Shown one piece after another: positions 37,261 to 45,834 of a stretch of 64,000 nucleotides of DNA. Positions within the stretch are counted from its first letter, which is position 1; each line of letters opens with the position of its first letter. The stretch comes from Streptomyces hygroscopicus subsp. hygroscopicus (GTDB lineage: Bacteria; Actinomycetota; Actinomycetes; Streptomycetales; Streptomycetaceae): the NCBI RefSeq assembly GCF_030269125.1, contig NZ_BSSM01000002.1, positions 310,001-374,000 of the forward strand. The letters are read 5' to 3'. Made by a program: the position numbers and the translations under genes. Under the pieces are notes generated by a model. It saw only the letters and a program-made list of their open reading frames with translations. It had not been told where the DNA came from and did no database searches.

Positions 37261-38207
37261 TCCAGGACGTTGCGCAGGGTGGCCGCCACGATCTGGGCGA
37301 CGGCGTCCTCGGTGTAGTACGCCTGGTGCGAGGTGACCAGGACGTTGGGGAAGGTGACGAGGCGGGCCAGGGTGTCGTCCTCCATGGCCGTCAGGGACCT
37401 GTCGAGGAAGAACAGGCCCGCCTCCGACTCGTAGACGTCCAGGCCGACGCCCGTGAAGCGGCCCGCGCGCAGCTCGTGCACCAGGGCGGCGGTGTCGACG
37501 AGGCCGCCGCGGCTGGAGTTCACCAGGATGGCGTCGTCCTTCATCGTCTTCAGGGCGACCCGGTCGATGAGGTGCTCGGTCTCCGGCATCAGCGGCACGT
37601 GCAGGCTGACCAGGTCGGACTCGGCGAGCAGCCGCTCCTTGGTCACGTACTCCATGCCCAGGGCGCGGCAGTCGGGGTTCTCGGCGGCGTCCCAGCCGAG
37701 CAGCCGCATGCCGAAGCCGTGCGCGATCCGGGCGAAGGCGGCGCCGATCTTCCCGGTGCCGACGACGCCGGCGGTGCGGCCGTGCAGATCGCGGCCCATC
37801 AGCCCGTCGAGCCGGAAGTCGAAGTCGCGGGTGCGGGTGGCGGCGCGCACGATACGGCGGTTGACGGCCATGGCGAGGGTCCAGGCGAACTCGGCGACCG
37901 CGTACGGCGAGTAGGCGGAGACCCGGGCGACGGTCATGCCGAGGCGGGCGGCGGCGTCGAGGTCGACGTTGTTGAAGCCGGTGGCGCGCTGGGTGGCCAG
38001 CCGGGTGCCGCCGGCCGCGAGGATCTCCAGGACCCCGGGCCCGAGATCGCAGTTGACGCTGGTGGAGACCATCTCGTGGCCGGCCGCGATGCGCGCGGTG
38101 TCCTCGTCGAGGAACACGTCCAGGCAGCGGATCGCCTGCCGCCCCGCGAACGCGCGCTCCAGCAGCGGCTTCTCGTCGGACTGCACGCCGAATGCGAGGA
38201 GTTCCAT
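37212..38207 (-). CDS. D-isomer 2-hydroxyacid dehydrogenase (D-lactate dehydrogenase-like)
   Basis: NAD-dependent dehydrogenase of 331 residues. The nucleotide-binding motif is GVVGTGKIGAAFARIAHGFG; the catalytic residues are seen as Arg in NSSRGGLVD, Glu in the DVYESEAG region, and His in VTSHQAYYTEDA. The pattern is closest to D-lactate dehydrogenases (LdhA type). ATG 38205-38207 is preferred because GGGAGA lies 7 nt upstream; an ATG four codons earlier is possible. It follows pfkA on the same strand, separated by a tandem-repeat region, and overlaps the 3' end of trpEG on the other strand. Confidence 0.9.
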   Translation of the reverse strand: MELLAFGVQSDEKPLLERAFAGRQAIRCLDVFLDEDTARIAAGHEMVSTSVNCDLGPGVLEILAAGGTRLATQRATGFNNVDLDAAARLGMTVARVSAYSPYAVAEFAWTLAMAVNRRIVRAATRTRDFDFRLDGLMGRDLHGRTAGVVGTGKIGAAFARIAHGFGMRLLGWDAAENPDCRALGMEYVTKERLLAESDLVSLHVPLMPETEHLIDRVALKTMKDDAILVNSSRGGLVDTAALVHELRAGRFTGVGLDVYESEAGLFFLDRSLTAMEDDTLARLVTFPNVLVTSHQAYYTEDAVAQIVAATLRNVLDYRAGRRSENVLVPRS

Positions 38208-38278
38208 GGTTTCTCCCATCCCGGGGCCTGTAGGTCGAATATACGACTTTCAGTTGTCCGACAGTCGCACGGCCCACA

Positions 38279-38384
38279 GCCCGGGTGCGCGCGGCCCGGG
38301 GCGCGCACGTCCCCGGGTGCGCGCGGCCCGGGGCGCGCACGTCCCCGGGTGCGCGCGGCCCGGGGCGCGCTCGTCCCCGGGTGC
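38279..38384. repeat. 32-bp tandem repeat, 3.3 copies
   Basis: A 32-bp GC-rich unit containing CCCGGG twice in inverted arrangement occurs at 38279-38310, 38311-38342 and 38343-38374, with 10 bases of a fourth copy. Only one or two bases differ between copies. It lies between pfkA and the dehydrogenase, starting 6 bp after the pfkA stop, so each unit could form a hairpin in the mRNA. Confidence 0.93.
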
Positions 38385-38390
38385 ACCGGT

Positions 38391-39419
38391 TCAGCCGAAG
38401 AACACCCCGGCCTCGTCGTAGAGCTTCGGGTCGACCGTCTTCAGCTTGGCGGTCGCCTCGGTGAGGGGCACGCGGACCACGTCGGTGCCGCGCAGGGCGA
38501 CCATCTTGCCGAAGTCGCCGTCGCGGACGCAGTCCACCGCGTGCAGCCCGAAGCGGGTGGCGAGCCAGCGGTCGAAGGCACTGGGGGTGCCGCCGCGCTG
38601 GATGTGCCCGAGGACCGTGGTGCGGGCCTCCTTGCCGGTGCGCTTCTCGATCTCCTTGGCCAGCCACTCGCCGACCCCGGACAGCCGGACGTGCCCGAAG
38701 GAGTCCAGCGACTGGTCCTTGAGCACCATGTCGCCGTCCTTGGGCATGGCGCCCTCGGCGACCACCACGATCGGGGCGTACGACGCCGTGAAGCGCGAGG
38801 TGATCCAGGCGCACACCTGGTCGAGGTCGAAGCGCTGCTCGGGGATGAGGATGACGTTGGCGCCGCCGGCCAGTCCCGAGTGCAGGGCGATCCAGCCGGC
38901 GTGCCGCCCCATCACCTCGCAGACCAGGACCCGCATGTGGGACTCGGCGGTGGTGTGCAGGCGGTCGATGGCCTCGGTCGCGATGTTGACGGCGGTGTCG
39001 AAGCCGAAGGTGTAGTCGGTGGCGGACAGGTCGTTGTCGATGGTCTTGGGCACGCCGACGCACGGCACCCCGTACTCGTCGGACAGCCGCGCGGCGACCC
39101 CGAGGGTGTCCTCGCCGCCGATCGCGACCAGGGCCTCGACCTCGTGCTTGGCGAGATTGTCCTTGATCCGGCGGATGCCGTCCTCGATCCTGAGGGGGTT
39201 GGTCCTGGAGGAGCCGAGGATGGTGCCGCCGCGGGGCAGGATGCCGCGCACGGCGGGGATGTCGAGGCGGACGGTGCGGCCTTCGAGGGGGCCCCGCCAG
39301 CCGTCCCGGAAGCCGACGAACTCGTAGCCGTACTCCTGTACGCCCTTGCGCACGATGCCCCGGATGACGGCGTTGAGCCCCGGGCAGTCGCCGCCTCCCG
39401 TCAGTACTCCGATCCGCAT
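38391..39419 (-). CDS. pfkA: 6-phosphofructokinase
   Basis: Phosphorylates fructose 6-phosphate in glycolysis. The protein of 342 residues has the PFK motifs GVLTGGGDCPGLN, GGEDT (101-105), PKTIDND (124-130) and EVMGRHAGWIALHSGLA. At the two positions that select the phosphoryl donor it carries D104 and K125, where ATP-dependent E. coli PFK has Gly and Gly. Asp and Lys at these sites are the pattern of PPi-dependent enzymes, so the donor should be treated as open. A Crp-type site lies upstream. Streptomyces usually have several pfkA paralogues. Confidence 0.94.
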   Translation of the reverse strand: MRIGVLTGGGDCPGLNAVIRGIVRKGVQEYGYEFVGFRDGWRGPLEGRTVRLDIPAVRGILPRGGTILGSSRTNPLRIEDGIRRIKDNLAKHEVEALVAIGGEDTLGVAARLSDEYGVPCVGVPKTIDNDLSATDYTFGFDTAVNIATEAIDRLHTTAESHMRVLVCEVMGRHAGWIALHSGLAGGANVILIPEQRFDLDQVCAWITSRFTASYAPIVVVAEGAMPKDGDMVLKDQSLDSFGHVRLSGVGEWLAKEIEKRTGKEARTTVLGHIQRGGTPSAFDRWLATRFGLHAVDCVRDGDFGKMVALRGTDVVRVPLTEATAKLKTVDPKLYDEAGVFFG

Positions 39420-39457
39420 GGAAATGTCCCTTCACCCGCAGTGCCTGACGCTTTGTC

Positions 39458-39481
39458 ACGCTAGTGGTGATGCGTGTCACA
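39458..39481 (-). promoter_or_regulatory. pfkA promoter region with Crp-type site
   Basis: On the plus strand GTGATGCGTGTCAC (39467-39480) fits GTG-N6-GNCAC, the consensus reported for Streptomyces Crp. TAGCGT on the minus strand (39458-39463) is a possible pfkA -10 box, so the site would fall between -10 and -35. Confidence 0.45.
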
Positions 39482-39553
39482 TCGGGAGAGGCGGTACGGG
39501 TGAATCGGGGGGATGACGACGCCGGCCGGGGGCGCGCCGCGGGCGGCCGGGCG

Positions 39554-40231
39554 CTACTCCTCGTCGAGGCCGCGCTCGATCGCGTACCTCACCAGCTCGA
39601 CCCGGTTGTGCAGCTGGAGCTTGCCGAGGGTGTTCTGGACGTGGTTCTGCACGGTGCGGTGGGAGATGACGAGGCGCTCGGCGATCTGCTTGTAGCCCAG
39701 GCCCTTGGCGACCAGCCGCAGCACCTCCGTCTCCCGCTCGGTCAGCCGGGGCGCGCCGGGCTCGTCGGTGTCGGGGGCGGGCGCCGGTTCGGCGGCCAGC
39801 CTGCGGTACTCGCCGAGGACCAGTCCGGCGAGGCCGGGCGTGAACACCGGGTCGCCGACGGCCGTGCGGCGCACCGCGTCCAGCAGCTCGGCGGTCGACG
39901 CCGACTTCAGCAGGTAGCCGGTCGCGCCGGACTTCACCGCCTCCAGGACGTCGGCGTGCTCACCGCTCGCGGACAGCACCAGGACGCGCAACGACGGGTC
40001 GTGGGCGACGAGTTCCTTGCACACCTGGACGCCGGGCTTGGCCGGCAGATTGAGGTCCAGGACCAGCACGTCGGGGGCGGCGGCCTTGGCGCGGCGCACG
40101 GCCTGCTCGCCGTCGCCGGCGGTCGCGACCACCTCGAAGCCGGACTCGGCCAGGTCCCGGGCGACCGCGTCGCGCCACATGGGGTGATCGTCCACCACCA
40201 TGACCCTGATCGGGTCCTGCCGCTGTGTCAT
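39554..40231 (-). CDS. macR: LuxR-type response regulator (MacR-like)
   Basis: NarL/LuxR-family regulator of 225 residues. The receiver domain (about 8-125) has the acidic pocket VDDHP and phospho-acceptor D59 in VLDLNLP. The C-terminal LuxR helix-turn-helix (about 158-222) contains LTERETEVLRLVAKGLGYKQIAERLVISHRTVQNHV. Its ATG overlaps the kinase stop (ATGA), so the pair is translationally coupled. By position between pfkA and the acyltransferase it corresponds to MacR of the MacRS system that affects morphology and actinorhodin in S. coelicolor; the name is transferred by synteny. Confidence 0.92.
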   Translation of the reverse strand: MTQRQDPIRVMVVDDHPMWRDAVARDLAESGFEVVATAGDGEQAVRRAKAAAPDVLVLDLNLPAKPGVQVCKELVAHDPSLRVLVLSASGEHADVLEAVKSGATGYLLKSASTAELLDAVRRTAVGDPVFTPGLAGLVLGEYRRLAAEPAPAPDTDEPGAPRLTERETEVLRLVAKGLGYKQIAERLVISHRTVQNHVQNTLGKLQLHNRVELVRYAIERGLDEE

Positions 40232-41439
40232 CGCTGCTCCGCCTTCTTCCCCCGCGCCGGCACGGCGCCCTTCGGTACCTTCAGTTCGACCTCCGTGCCC
40301 TGTCCGGGCACGGAGATCAGCTCGGCGCTGCCGCCGAGGTCGCGCAGCCGCCCCCGGATGGACTGCGCGACGCCGAGCCGCCCCTCGCCCTCGGCCTCGG
40401 CGAGCCGGCCCTCGGGGATGCCGGGGCCGTCGTCCCGGACGGTGACGAGAACGGCCTCCGGCTCGTCCTCGACCAGGATCCAGGCCCGCGCCCCCGCACC
40501 GGCGTGCCGGCTCACATTGTCCAGGGCGGCCCCGACGGCCGCGGCCAGCTCCCGGGCGGCGGCCGGCGGCAGCGGCACCGGGGCGCCGGGCTCGGCCAGG
40601 CTCACCCGGTCGCGGGCGAACGGCGCGAGGAGGGTACGCAGATCGACCGGGCCGTCCGCGTCCGGGGGCTCGACGGCGCGCACGACGCCGTCCCCCGCGA
40701 TCCGGGAGACCGGCAGCAAACCGCCGGAGACCAGGGTGCGCAGGGCCACCTCCTGCTCGCCCGCGAGCCGGCCCAGTTCGGCCGCCTCGCCGCCGAGGGC
40801 GGTGCCGCGGCGCTTCACCATCGCCAGGACCTGGAGCACGCTGTCGTGGATGTCCCGGGCCAGCCGCTCCCGCTCCCGGGTCGCGGCCTGGATCTCCAGG
40901 GCGCGGGCGAGGGTGCGTTCGGAGGCGCGGGCCACCTCCACGACGTAGCCGATGCCGATGGAGGCCACCCAGACCAGGATCAGGCTGTGCACGGTGTCCT
41001 TGGCGATCTGGCCGCGCTCGACCAGGTTGGCGGCGGCCACCGCGGTGGAGGCGACGGCGGCCCAGCGCCAGCCGCCCTTGACCGCGAAGGCGAGGACCGC
41101 GCCGCCGGCCCATATCGTCGGCAGCGTCGGACCGCCCGCGGCCCGCTGGTGGCTGTCGGCGAACGCGGTGAGCAGGATGCCGGCGAGGGCGATGGTCAGG
41201 TCGGCGGCGAGGAAGCCCTTGGTGCAGGTGACCGCGCCCCGCACCCGGGGCAGGGTGGCGAGGGTCCACACCGTGAGGACGGCGTCGTAGCCGATCGCGA
41301 TCCACGGGCGGGTGAAGTGCTCGTACGAGGTGACGCACAGGCCGACCGCGTACAGCATCGTCAGCACGCGGTACCCGGCGAGCGCCCGCCACAGCGGCAG
41401 CTCCACCGACATCCTCAGCACACGCTCGCGCCCGGCCAT
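40228..41439 (-). CDS. macS: Sensor histidine kinase (MacS-like)
   Basis: Membrane kinase of 403 residues, partner of the downstream response regulator. About five to six hydrophobic helices (residues 18-175) form the sensor part. The dimerisation domain carries the phospho-acceptor H198 in ERERLARDIHDSVLQVLAMV, typical of the HisKA_3 (NarL-partner) class. The ATP-binding domain has LDNVSRHAGAGA (N box) and DDGPGIPEG. The signal is unknown. ATG 41437-41439 follows a run of G residues that serves as ribosome site. The assignment to MacS is by synteny with S. coelicolor. Confidence 0.92.
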   Translation of the reverse strand: MAGRERVLRMSVELPLWRALAGYRVLTMLYAVGLCVTSYEHFTRPWIAIGYDAVLTVWTLATLPRVRGAVTCTKGFLAADLTIALAGILLTAFADSHQRAAGGPTLPTIWAGGAVLAFAVKGGWRWAAVASTAVAAANLVERGQIAKDTVHSLILVWVASIGIGYVVEVARASERTLARALEIQAATRERERLARDIHDSVLQVLAMVKRRGTALGGEAAELGRLAGEQEVALRTLVSGGLLPVSRIAGDGVVRAVEPPDADGPVDLRTLLAPFARDRVSLAEPGAPVPLPPAAARELAAAVGAALDNVSRHAGAGARAWILVEDEPEAVLVTVRDDGPGIPEGRLAEAEGEGRLGVAQSIRGRLRDLGGSAELISVPGQGTEVELKVPKGAVPARGKKAEQR

Positions 41440-41501
41440 GTCCCCCCCCTGTCGGCCCCTTCTGCCTCGTCGTCCCCCGGCCCCCGCCGGGCCCCCCGCG
41501 G

Positions 41502-42263
41502 CTACTTCGCCTCCGCCGCCTTCTCGGCCGCCTTCTCGGCCTCCCTGGCGGTCTTCTCCGCTTCCTTGGCCGCCTTCGCCTCCTCCGCGATCTGCCGCTT
41601 GGCGGCGGTCGCGTACATGTCGACGTACTCCTGGCCGGACAGCTTCATGATCTCGTACATGACCTCGTCGGTCAGCGCGCGCAGCACGAAGCGGTCGTGC
41701 TCCATGCCCTGGTAGCGGCTGAAGTCGAGGGGCTTGCCGATGCGGATGCCGGGGCGCATCAGCTTCGGCATCACCTTGCCGGGCGGCTGGATCTTCTCGG
41801 TGTCGATCATCGCCACCGGGATCACCGGTGCCCCGGTCGCGAGCGCCACCCGGGCGAGGCCGCCGGGCTTGCCCCGGTAGAGCCGGCCGTCGGGCGAACG
41901 GGTGCCCTCCGGGTAGATGCCGAACAGCTCCCCGCGCTCCAGCACCTCTATACCGCTCTTGATCGCGGCCTCGCCGGCGCCGCGCGCCCCGGAGCGGTCC
42001 ACCGGGAGCTGGCCGACCCCCTTGAAGAAGGCGGCGGTGAGCCTGCCCTTGACGCCGGGCGTGGTGAAGTACTCGGCCTTCGCGATGAAGGTGACCTTGC
42101 GGTCCAGCATCGTCGGCAGGAAGAACGAGTCGGAGAAGGACAGGTGGTTGCTGGCCAGGATGGCCGGTCCCGTGGCCGGAATGTTCTCCAGACCCTCCAC
42201 CCAGGGCCTGAAGGCGAGCTTCAGCGGCCCTCCGATGGCGACCTTCATCGTGCCGTACAACAC
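41502..42263 (-). CDS. 1-acyl-sn-glycerol-3-phosphate acyltransferase (PlsC-like)
   Basis: Lysophosphatidic-acid-type acyltransferase of 253 residues for phospholipid or PIM acylation. The acyltransferase motifs are NHLSFSD (H40, D45) and YPEGTRS (E119, G120), with PVIPVAMI downstream. The C-terminus (about 220-253) is a Lys/Glu/Ala-rich amphipathic coil. I chose GTG 42261-42263, which has GGGAGG 7 nt upstream; the frame to 42365 is less likely. The mycobacterial counterpart in the syntenic region is Rv2182c. It ends about 60 bp before macS on the same strand. Confidence 0.9.
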   Translation of the reverse strand: MLYGTMKVAIGGPLKLAFRPWVEGLENIPATGPAILASNHLSFSDSFFLPTMLDRKVTFIAKAEYFTTPGVKGRLTAAFFKGVGQLPVDRSGARGAGEAAIKSGIEVLERGELFGIYPEGTRSPDGRLYRGKPGGLARVALATGAPVIPVAMIDTEKIQPPGKVMPKLMRPGIRIGKPLDFSRYQGMEHDRFVLRALTDEVMYEIMKLSGQEYVDMYATAAKRQIAEEAKAAKEAEKTAREAEKAAEKAAEAK

Positions 42264-42432
42264 CCGTGTGCCTCCCGTTTCCGTCGAGGAGACCTTAACC
42301 CCCAGGACCGGCAAAGCACCCGACGGACCTGGTCGGTGTCCGTGCGGTCGCGTACGGTGAAGCACATCCGCGCGTTCTCAACGCCCCGGCCGCACGGCGC
42401 GGGGCCCTTCCCCAGGAACAGGAGCGTCGAAG

Positions 42433-43212
42433 GTGCCGGTTCTCCCTGGAGCCGAGCCGTACCGCCACTCCGGCGGCGAGGTGGGCGTCCTCTTCTGCCA
42501 CGGCTTCACCGGCTCGCCCCAGTCGCTGCGCCCGTGGGCGGAGCACCACGCGGCAGGCGGCCTGACCGTGTCGCTGCCGCTGCTGCCCGGCCACGGCACG
42601 CGCTGGGAGGACATGCAGCTCACGGGCTGGCAGGACTGGTACGCGGAGGTGGACCGCGAGCTGCGGCTGCTGTCCGAGCGCTGCTCCCGGGTGTTCGTCG
42701 CGGGCCTGTCCATGGGCGGCGCCCTCGCGCTGCGGCTGGCCGCCCTGCACGGCGAGCGGATCGACGGCGTGGTCGTCGTCAACCCCGCGAACAAGGTCCA
42801 CGGCCTGTCGGCGTACGCCCTTCCCGTGGCCCGGCACCTGGTGCGCACCACCAAGGGCATCGCCAGCGACATCGCCAAGGGCGGCGTGGCCGAGACGGGC
42901 TACGACCGGGTCCCGCTGCACGCGGCGCACTCGCTGCGCCGGTTCCTCCAGCGGCTGGACGGGGAGCTGCCCAGGATCGCCCAGCCGTTGCTGCTGCTGC
43001 GCAGCGCCCAGGACCATGTCGTACCGGCCGCCGACTCGGCCCGGGTGCTCGACCGGATCTCGTCCGCGGACGTCCGGGAGATCGTGCTGGAACACAGCTA
43101 CCACGTCGCGACGTTGGACGTGGACGCGGACCGGATCTTCGAGGAGAGCCTCGGTTTCATCGGCCGGCTCGCACCGATTCCGGGCAAGGAAGGGACGGCC
43201 GCAGTTGGCTGA
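42433..43212 (+). CDS. Alpha/beta hydrolase, carboxylesterase/monoacylglycerol lipase-like
   Basis: Serine hydrolase of 259 residues. The HGFTGSP oxyanion region is at about 23-29, the nucleophile elbow GLSMGG has S93, the acid lies in SAQDHVVP, and the His in LEHSYHVATLD. This pattern is that of Est30-type carboxylesterases. GTG 42433 has AGGAG upstream. Its last 8 bp overlap the next gene, so the two are probably co-translated. It is divergent from the PlsC-like gene, which suggests a shared role in lipid metabolism, though this is inference. Confidence 0.88.
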   Translation: MPVLPGAEPYRHSGGEVGVLFCHGFTGSPQSLRPWAEHHAAGGLTVSLPLLPGHGTRWEDMQLTGWQDWYAEVDRELRLLSERCSRVFVAGLSMGGALALRLAALHGERIDGVVVVNPANKVHGLSAYALPVARHLVRTTKGIASDIAKGGVAETGYDRVPLHAAHSLRRFLQRLDGELPRIAQPLLLLRSAQDHVVPAADSARVLDRISSADVREIVLEHSYHVATLDVDADRIFEESLGFIGRLAPIPGKEGTAAVG

Positions 43213-43810
43213 GCACGACCCGGGTCCCGAGGGCCGCGAGGACCGGGAGGACCGGGAGCCGGACGAGAGCGGGCTGCGCTTCGACGAGGACGCCGCCTGG
43301 CGGGCCATCGTGGCCGGATACGGCGAGGAGCCGCCGGACCCGCCGGGGAGCAAGCCCTTCAAGCCGGTGGAGGACCTGGCGCTGCTGGAGAAGGACGCGC
43401 TGCTGGAGCGGCTGGAGAAGGACACTCCGCCCGAGAGCGAGGGTTCCGGGGAGCAGCGGCCCGCCCGGCCGCTGGGCGGCTCGATCTCCTTCGCACCGGG
43501 CGTCGGCCCCCGCGACTACCGTGCGCCGGAGCCCTCCGAGGACGACTTCGACGAGGACGACGAGGGCCATTTCGTGCCGCCCGAGCCGCCGCCGCTGGAG
43601 ACCGGCGACACCACGTCGAAGTTCGCGTGGCTCGGCGTCGTCGGCGGGCCGGTCCTGCTGCTGCTGGCGGTGCTGCTCGGCTGGGACATGACCTGGTGGC
43701 TGACGACGCTCGGCATCGGCGGCTTCCTCGGCGGCTTCGCGACGCTGGTGGCGCGGATGCGGACGGACGAGGACGACGACGACGATCCGGGGCGGGGGGC
43801 CGTGGTCTAG
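43205..43810 (+). CDS. Acidic membrane protein of unknown function
   Basis: I do not recognise a domain. The protein has 201 residues: a long acidic hydrophilic region (about 1-135, rich in Glu, Asp and Pro, with EDDFDEDDEGHF), then two hydrophobic helices (about 138-158 and 162-180) and a short acidic tail. It starts at TTG 43205 with AAGGAAGGG about 10 nt upstream, inside the end of the esterase gene; the coupling and the conserved overlap support this start. It may have a role alongside the esterase, but nothing in the sequence shows which. Confidence 0.75.
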   Translation: MAEHDPGPEGREDREDREPDESGLRFDEDAAWRAIVAGYGEEPPDPPGSKPFKPVEDLALLEKDALLERLEKDTPPESEGSGEQRPARPLGGSISFAPGVGPRDYRAPEPSEDDFDEDDEGHFVPPEPPPLETGDTTSKFAWLGVVGGPVLLLLAVLLGWDMTWWLTTLGIGGFLGGFATLVARMRTDEDDDDDPGRGAVV

Positions 43811-43825
43811 CCGGGTGGTTTTCCC

Positions 43826-43928
43826 GCCCGGCCTCCGGTCCGGCTGCCCGGCTCCGGGTCGGTCCCCGGCCCGGCTGCCCGGCTCCGGTCCGGCTGCCCG
43901 GCCTCCGGTCCGGCGTCCTGCCCGGCTC
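43826..43928. repeat. Degenerate GC-rich repeat between convergent genes
   Basis: Variants of CCGGTCCGGCTGCCCGGC recur about four times in the gap between the acidic membrane protein (plus) and the endonuclease/phosphatase gene (minus). The spacing is irregular. Confidence 0.7.
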
Positions 43929-44687
43929 CTACGCGGCTTCGCGCGCGACGGCCGGGACCCGCAGGGCGGCCAGGACCGGGAGGTGGTCGGTGGCGGCGGC
44001 CAGGTCGGCGGGGGTGACACCCGGCTGGTCCAGGGGGACCCCGCAGCCGAGCACCTCGATGCCCTGGGTGGCGAACACCGCGTCGATACGCCGCCGGGGC
44101 GCGCGCGTCCAGGTCTCCTCGCCGCCCCAGGGAGCCACGGCCCGGCAGTCCTGGAGGGCGCCGGCGAGCAGCCCGAAGGTGCGGCCCGCGGGGTCCTCGT
44201 TCAGGTCGCCGCCCACGAGGGCGTGCTCCACGCCGAGTCCGTCGAGCCGGTCGAGCAGCAATCCGCCCTGGGCGTAGCGCTCCTGGGCGTCGAGACCGAG
44301 GTGGCAGCTGATCACGCCGAGCCGGGCGCCGCCGAAGCGGACCACCGCGGTGGCGAGGCCGCGCCGGTGCCGGCCGGGGGTGAGGGGCAGCAGGACGTCC
44401 TCGGTGCGCTCCACAGTGGCCCGCAGCGAGCACAGGATCGCGGGTCCCGCCGCGGTGGCGCCGCCGGTGAGGACGACGAGCCCCGAGGCCGCGGCGAGCC
44501 GCGCGAGCTTCTTGCGCCAGCGGAAGAAACGGGGGGCTTCCTGGAGGAGGACCAGGTCGGGGGCGCAGGCGGTGATCACCCGGGCGAGGGCGTCGGTGTC
44601 GTCGCGCATCGAGCGGATGTTGTAGCTCAGGACGCGCAGGACGGCTGAACCATCGGGCTCTGTGTGGGAGTTGGGGAGCGGCGCCAT
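43929..44687 (-). CDS. Endonuclease/exonuclease/phosphatase family protein
   Basis: Metal-dependent phosphoesterase fold of 252 residues. Family landmarks are VLSYNIRSMRDD (N of the first motif), LVLLQEA (metal-binding Glu), ISCHLGLD, LVGGDLNEDP (catalytic Asp/Asn) and ATDHLPVLA (catalytic Asp-His). It may hydrolyse phosphodiesters such as nucleic acids or phosphoinositides. ATG 44685-44687 is used; TACATT lies 7 nt upstream and no ribosome site is seen, so the mRNA is probably leaderless. No signal peptide is visible. The substrate is unknown. Confidence 0.85.
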   Translation of the reverse strand: MAPLPNSHTEPDGSAVLRVLSYNIRSMRDDTDALARVITACAPDLVLLQEAPRFFRWRKKLARLAAASGLVVLTGGATAAGPAILCSLRATVERTEDVLLPLTPGRHRRGLATAVVRFGGARLGVISCHLGLDAQERYAQGGLLLDRLDGLGVEHALVGGDLNEDPAGRTFGLLAGALQDCRAVAPWGGEETWTRAPRRRIDAVFATQGIEVLGCGVPLDQPGVTPADLAAATDHLPVLAALRVPAVAREAA

Positions 44688-44814
44688 GTGGATCAATGTA
44701 CGCCCAGGGGGGCGCGAGGTGCGTACGCGGCCGCCGGATGCTCGTGGCCGGCCGCCCCCGCGGCGGAGCCGCGGATCGCTACGGCCCCGCGCCCCCTTGG
44801 GTGCTGGACGTCCC

Positions 44815-45768
44815 TTACATGATCGGGTCGGGTTCGCGGGCCAGGTCGGCCGCGCCGACCAGGCCGGCCTTGTTGCCGAGCTGCGCCGCGATCACGTCGG
44901 CGACGGGACGCCAGTTGCCCCCGACCAGCCACCGCTTGTACGACTTGCGGATCGGGTCGAGGACCAGCTCGCCCTCGTCGGAGAGGCCGCCGCCGACGAT
45001 GAAGGCGGAGGGGTCGAAGAGGGAGGCCAGGTCGGCGAGGCCGGCGCCGGCCCAGCGGGCCAGCTCGCGGTAGGAGTCGACCGCGACCGGGTCGCCCTGC
45101 CGGGCGGCCATGGAGATGTGCTTGCCCTCGATGCCCTCCGGGGTGCCGTCGCCGAGCGAGAGCAGCAGCTCCGCGTTCTCGGGCGTGGCGTTGGCACGCT
45201 GCTTGGCGTACCGGACCAGGGCGCGCCCGGAGGCGTACTGCTCCCAGCAGCCCTGCGAGCCGCAGCCGCACAGCAGGCCGTCCGGGACCATCCGGATGTG
45301 GCCGAACTCGGCGGCCACGCCGAAGTGGCCGCGGCGCAGCTTGTTGCCGATGATGATGCCGCCGCCGAGGCCGGTGCCGAGCGTGATGCAGATGACGTTG
45401 CGGTGGCCCTTGCCGGCGCCGAACTTGTACTCGCCCCAGGCGGCGGCGTTGGCGTCGTTCTCGACCACGACGGGGAGGCCGGTGCGGGCCTCGACCTCTT
45501 CCTTGAGCGGCTCGTTGCGCCAGTCGATGTTGGGCGCGAAGTAGACGGTGGAGCGCTGCCGGTTGACGTAACCGGCCGCACCGATGCCCACGCCGACGAT
45601 CTCGTGCCCGGCACGCGCGCCCTCCACCGCGGAGGCGATGGCGTCCACGATGGCCTCGGGCGTGGTGGGGGTCGGCACCTTGAAGGTCGAGAGGATGTTG
45701 CCTTCCTCGTCGACCACGCCGGCCGCGATCTTTGTGCCGCCGATGTCGACGCCGATGGTGAGTCCCAT
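44815..45768 (-). CDS. glkA: ROK-family glucokinase
   Basis: ATP-dependent glucokinase of 317 residues, the length of S. coelicolor GlkA, which also mediates glucose repression. The ATP motif is DIGGTK (8-13). The catalytic Asp is in VENDANAAAWGE. The ROK zinc motif is GHIRMV...CGCGSQGCWEQYASG. ATG 45766-45768 has GAGGG upstream; the in-frame extension to 45804 lacks a ribosome site. It follows the DUF5304 gene on the same strand. With pfkA 5 kb away it puts two glycolytic kinases in this region. Confidence 0.95.
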   Translation of the reverse strand: MGLTIGVDIGGTKIAAGVVDEEGNILSTFKVPTPTTPEAIVDAIASAVEGARAGHEIVGVGIGAAGYVNRQRSTVYFAPNIDWRNEPLKEEVEARTGLPVVVENDANAAAWGEYKFGAGKGHRNVICITLGTGLGGGIIIGNKLRRGHFGVAAEFGHIRMVPDGLLCGCGSQGCWEQYASGRALVRYAKQRANATPENAELLLSLGDGTPEGIEGKHISMAARQGDPVAVDSYRELARWAGAGLADLASLFDPSAFIVGGGLSDEGELVLDPIRKSYKRWLVGGNWRPVADVIAAQLGNKAGLVGAADLAREPDPIM

Positions 45769-45834
45769 GAATCCCTCAGTTCGGTCGAGCCCCGCTACGG
45801 CCAACCGTACCCGAGGCCCTTGCGGGCGAGGGCT

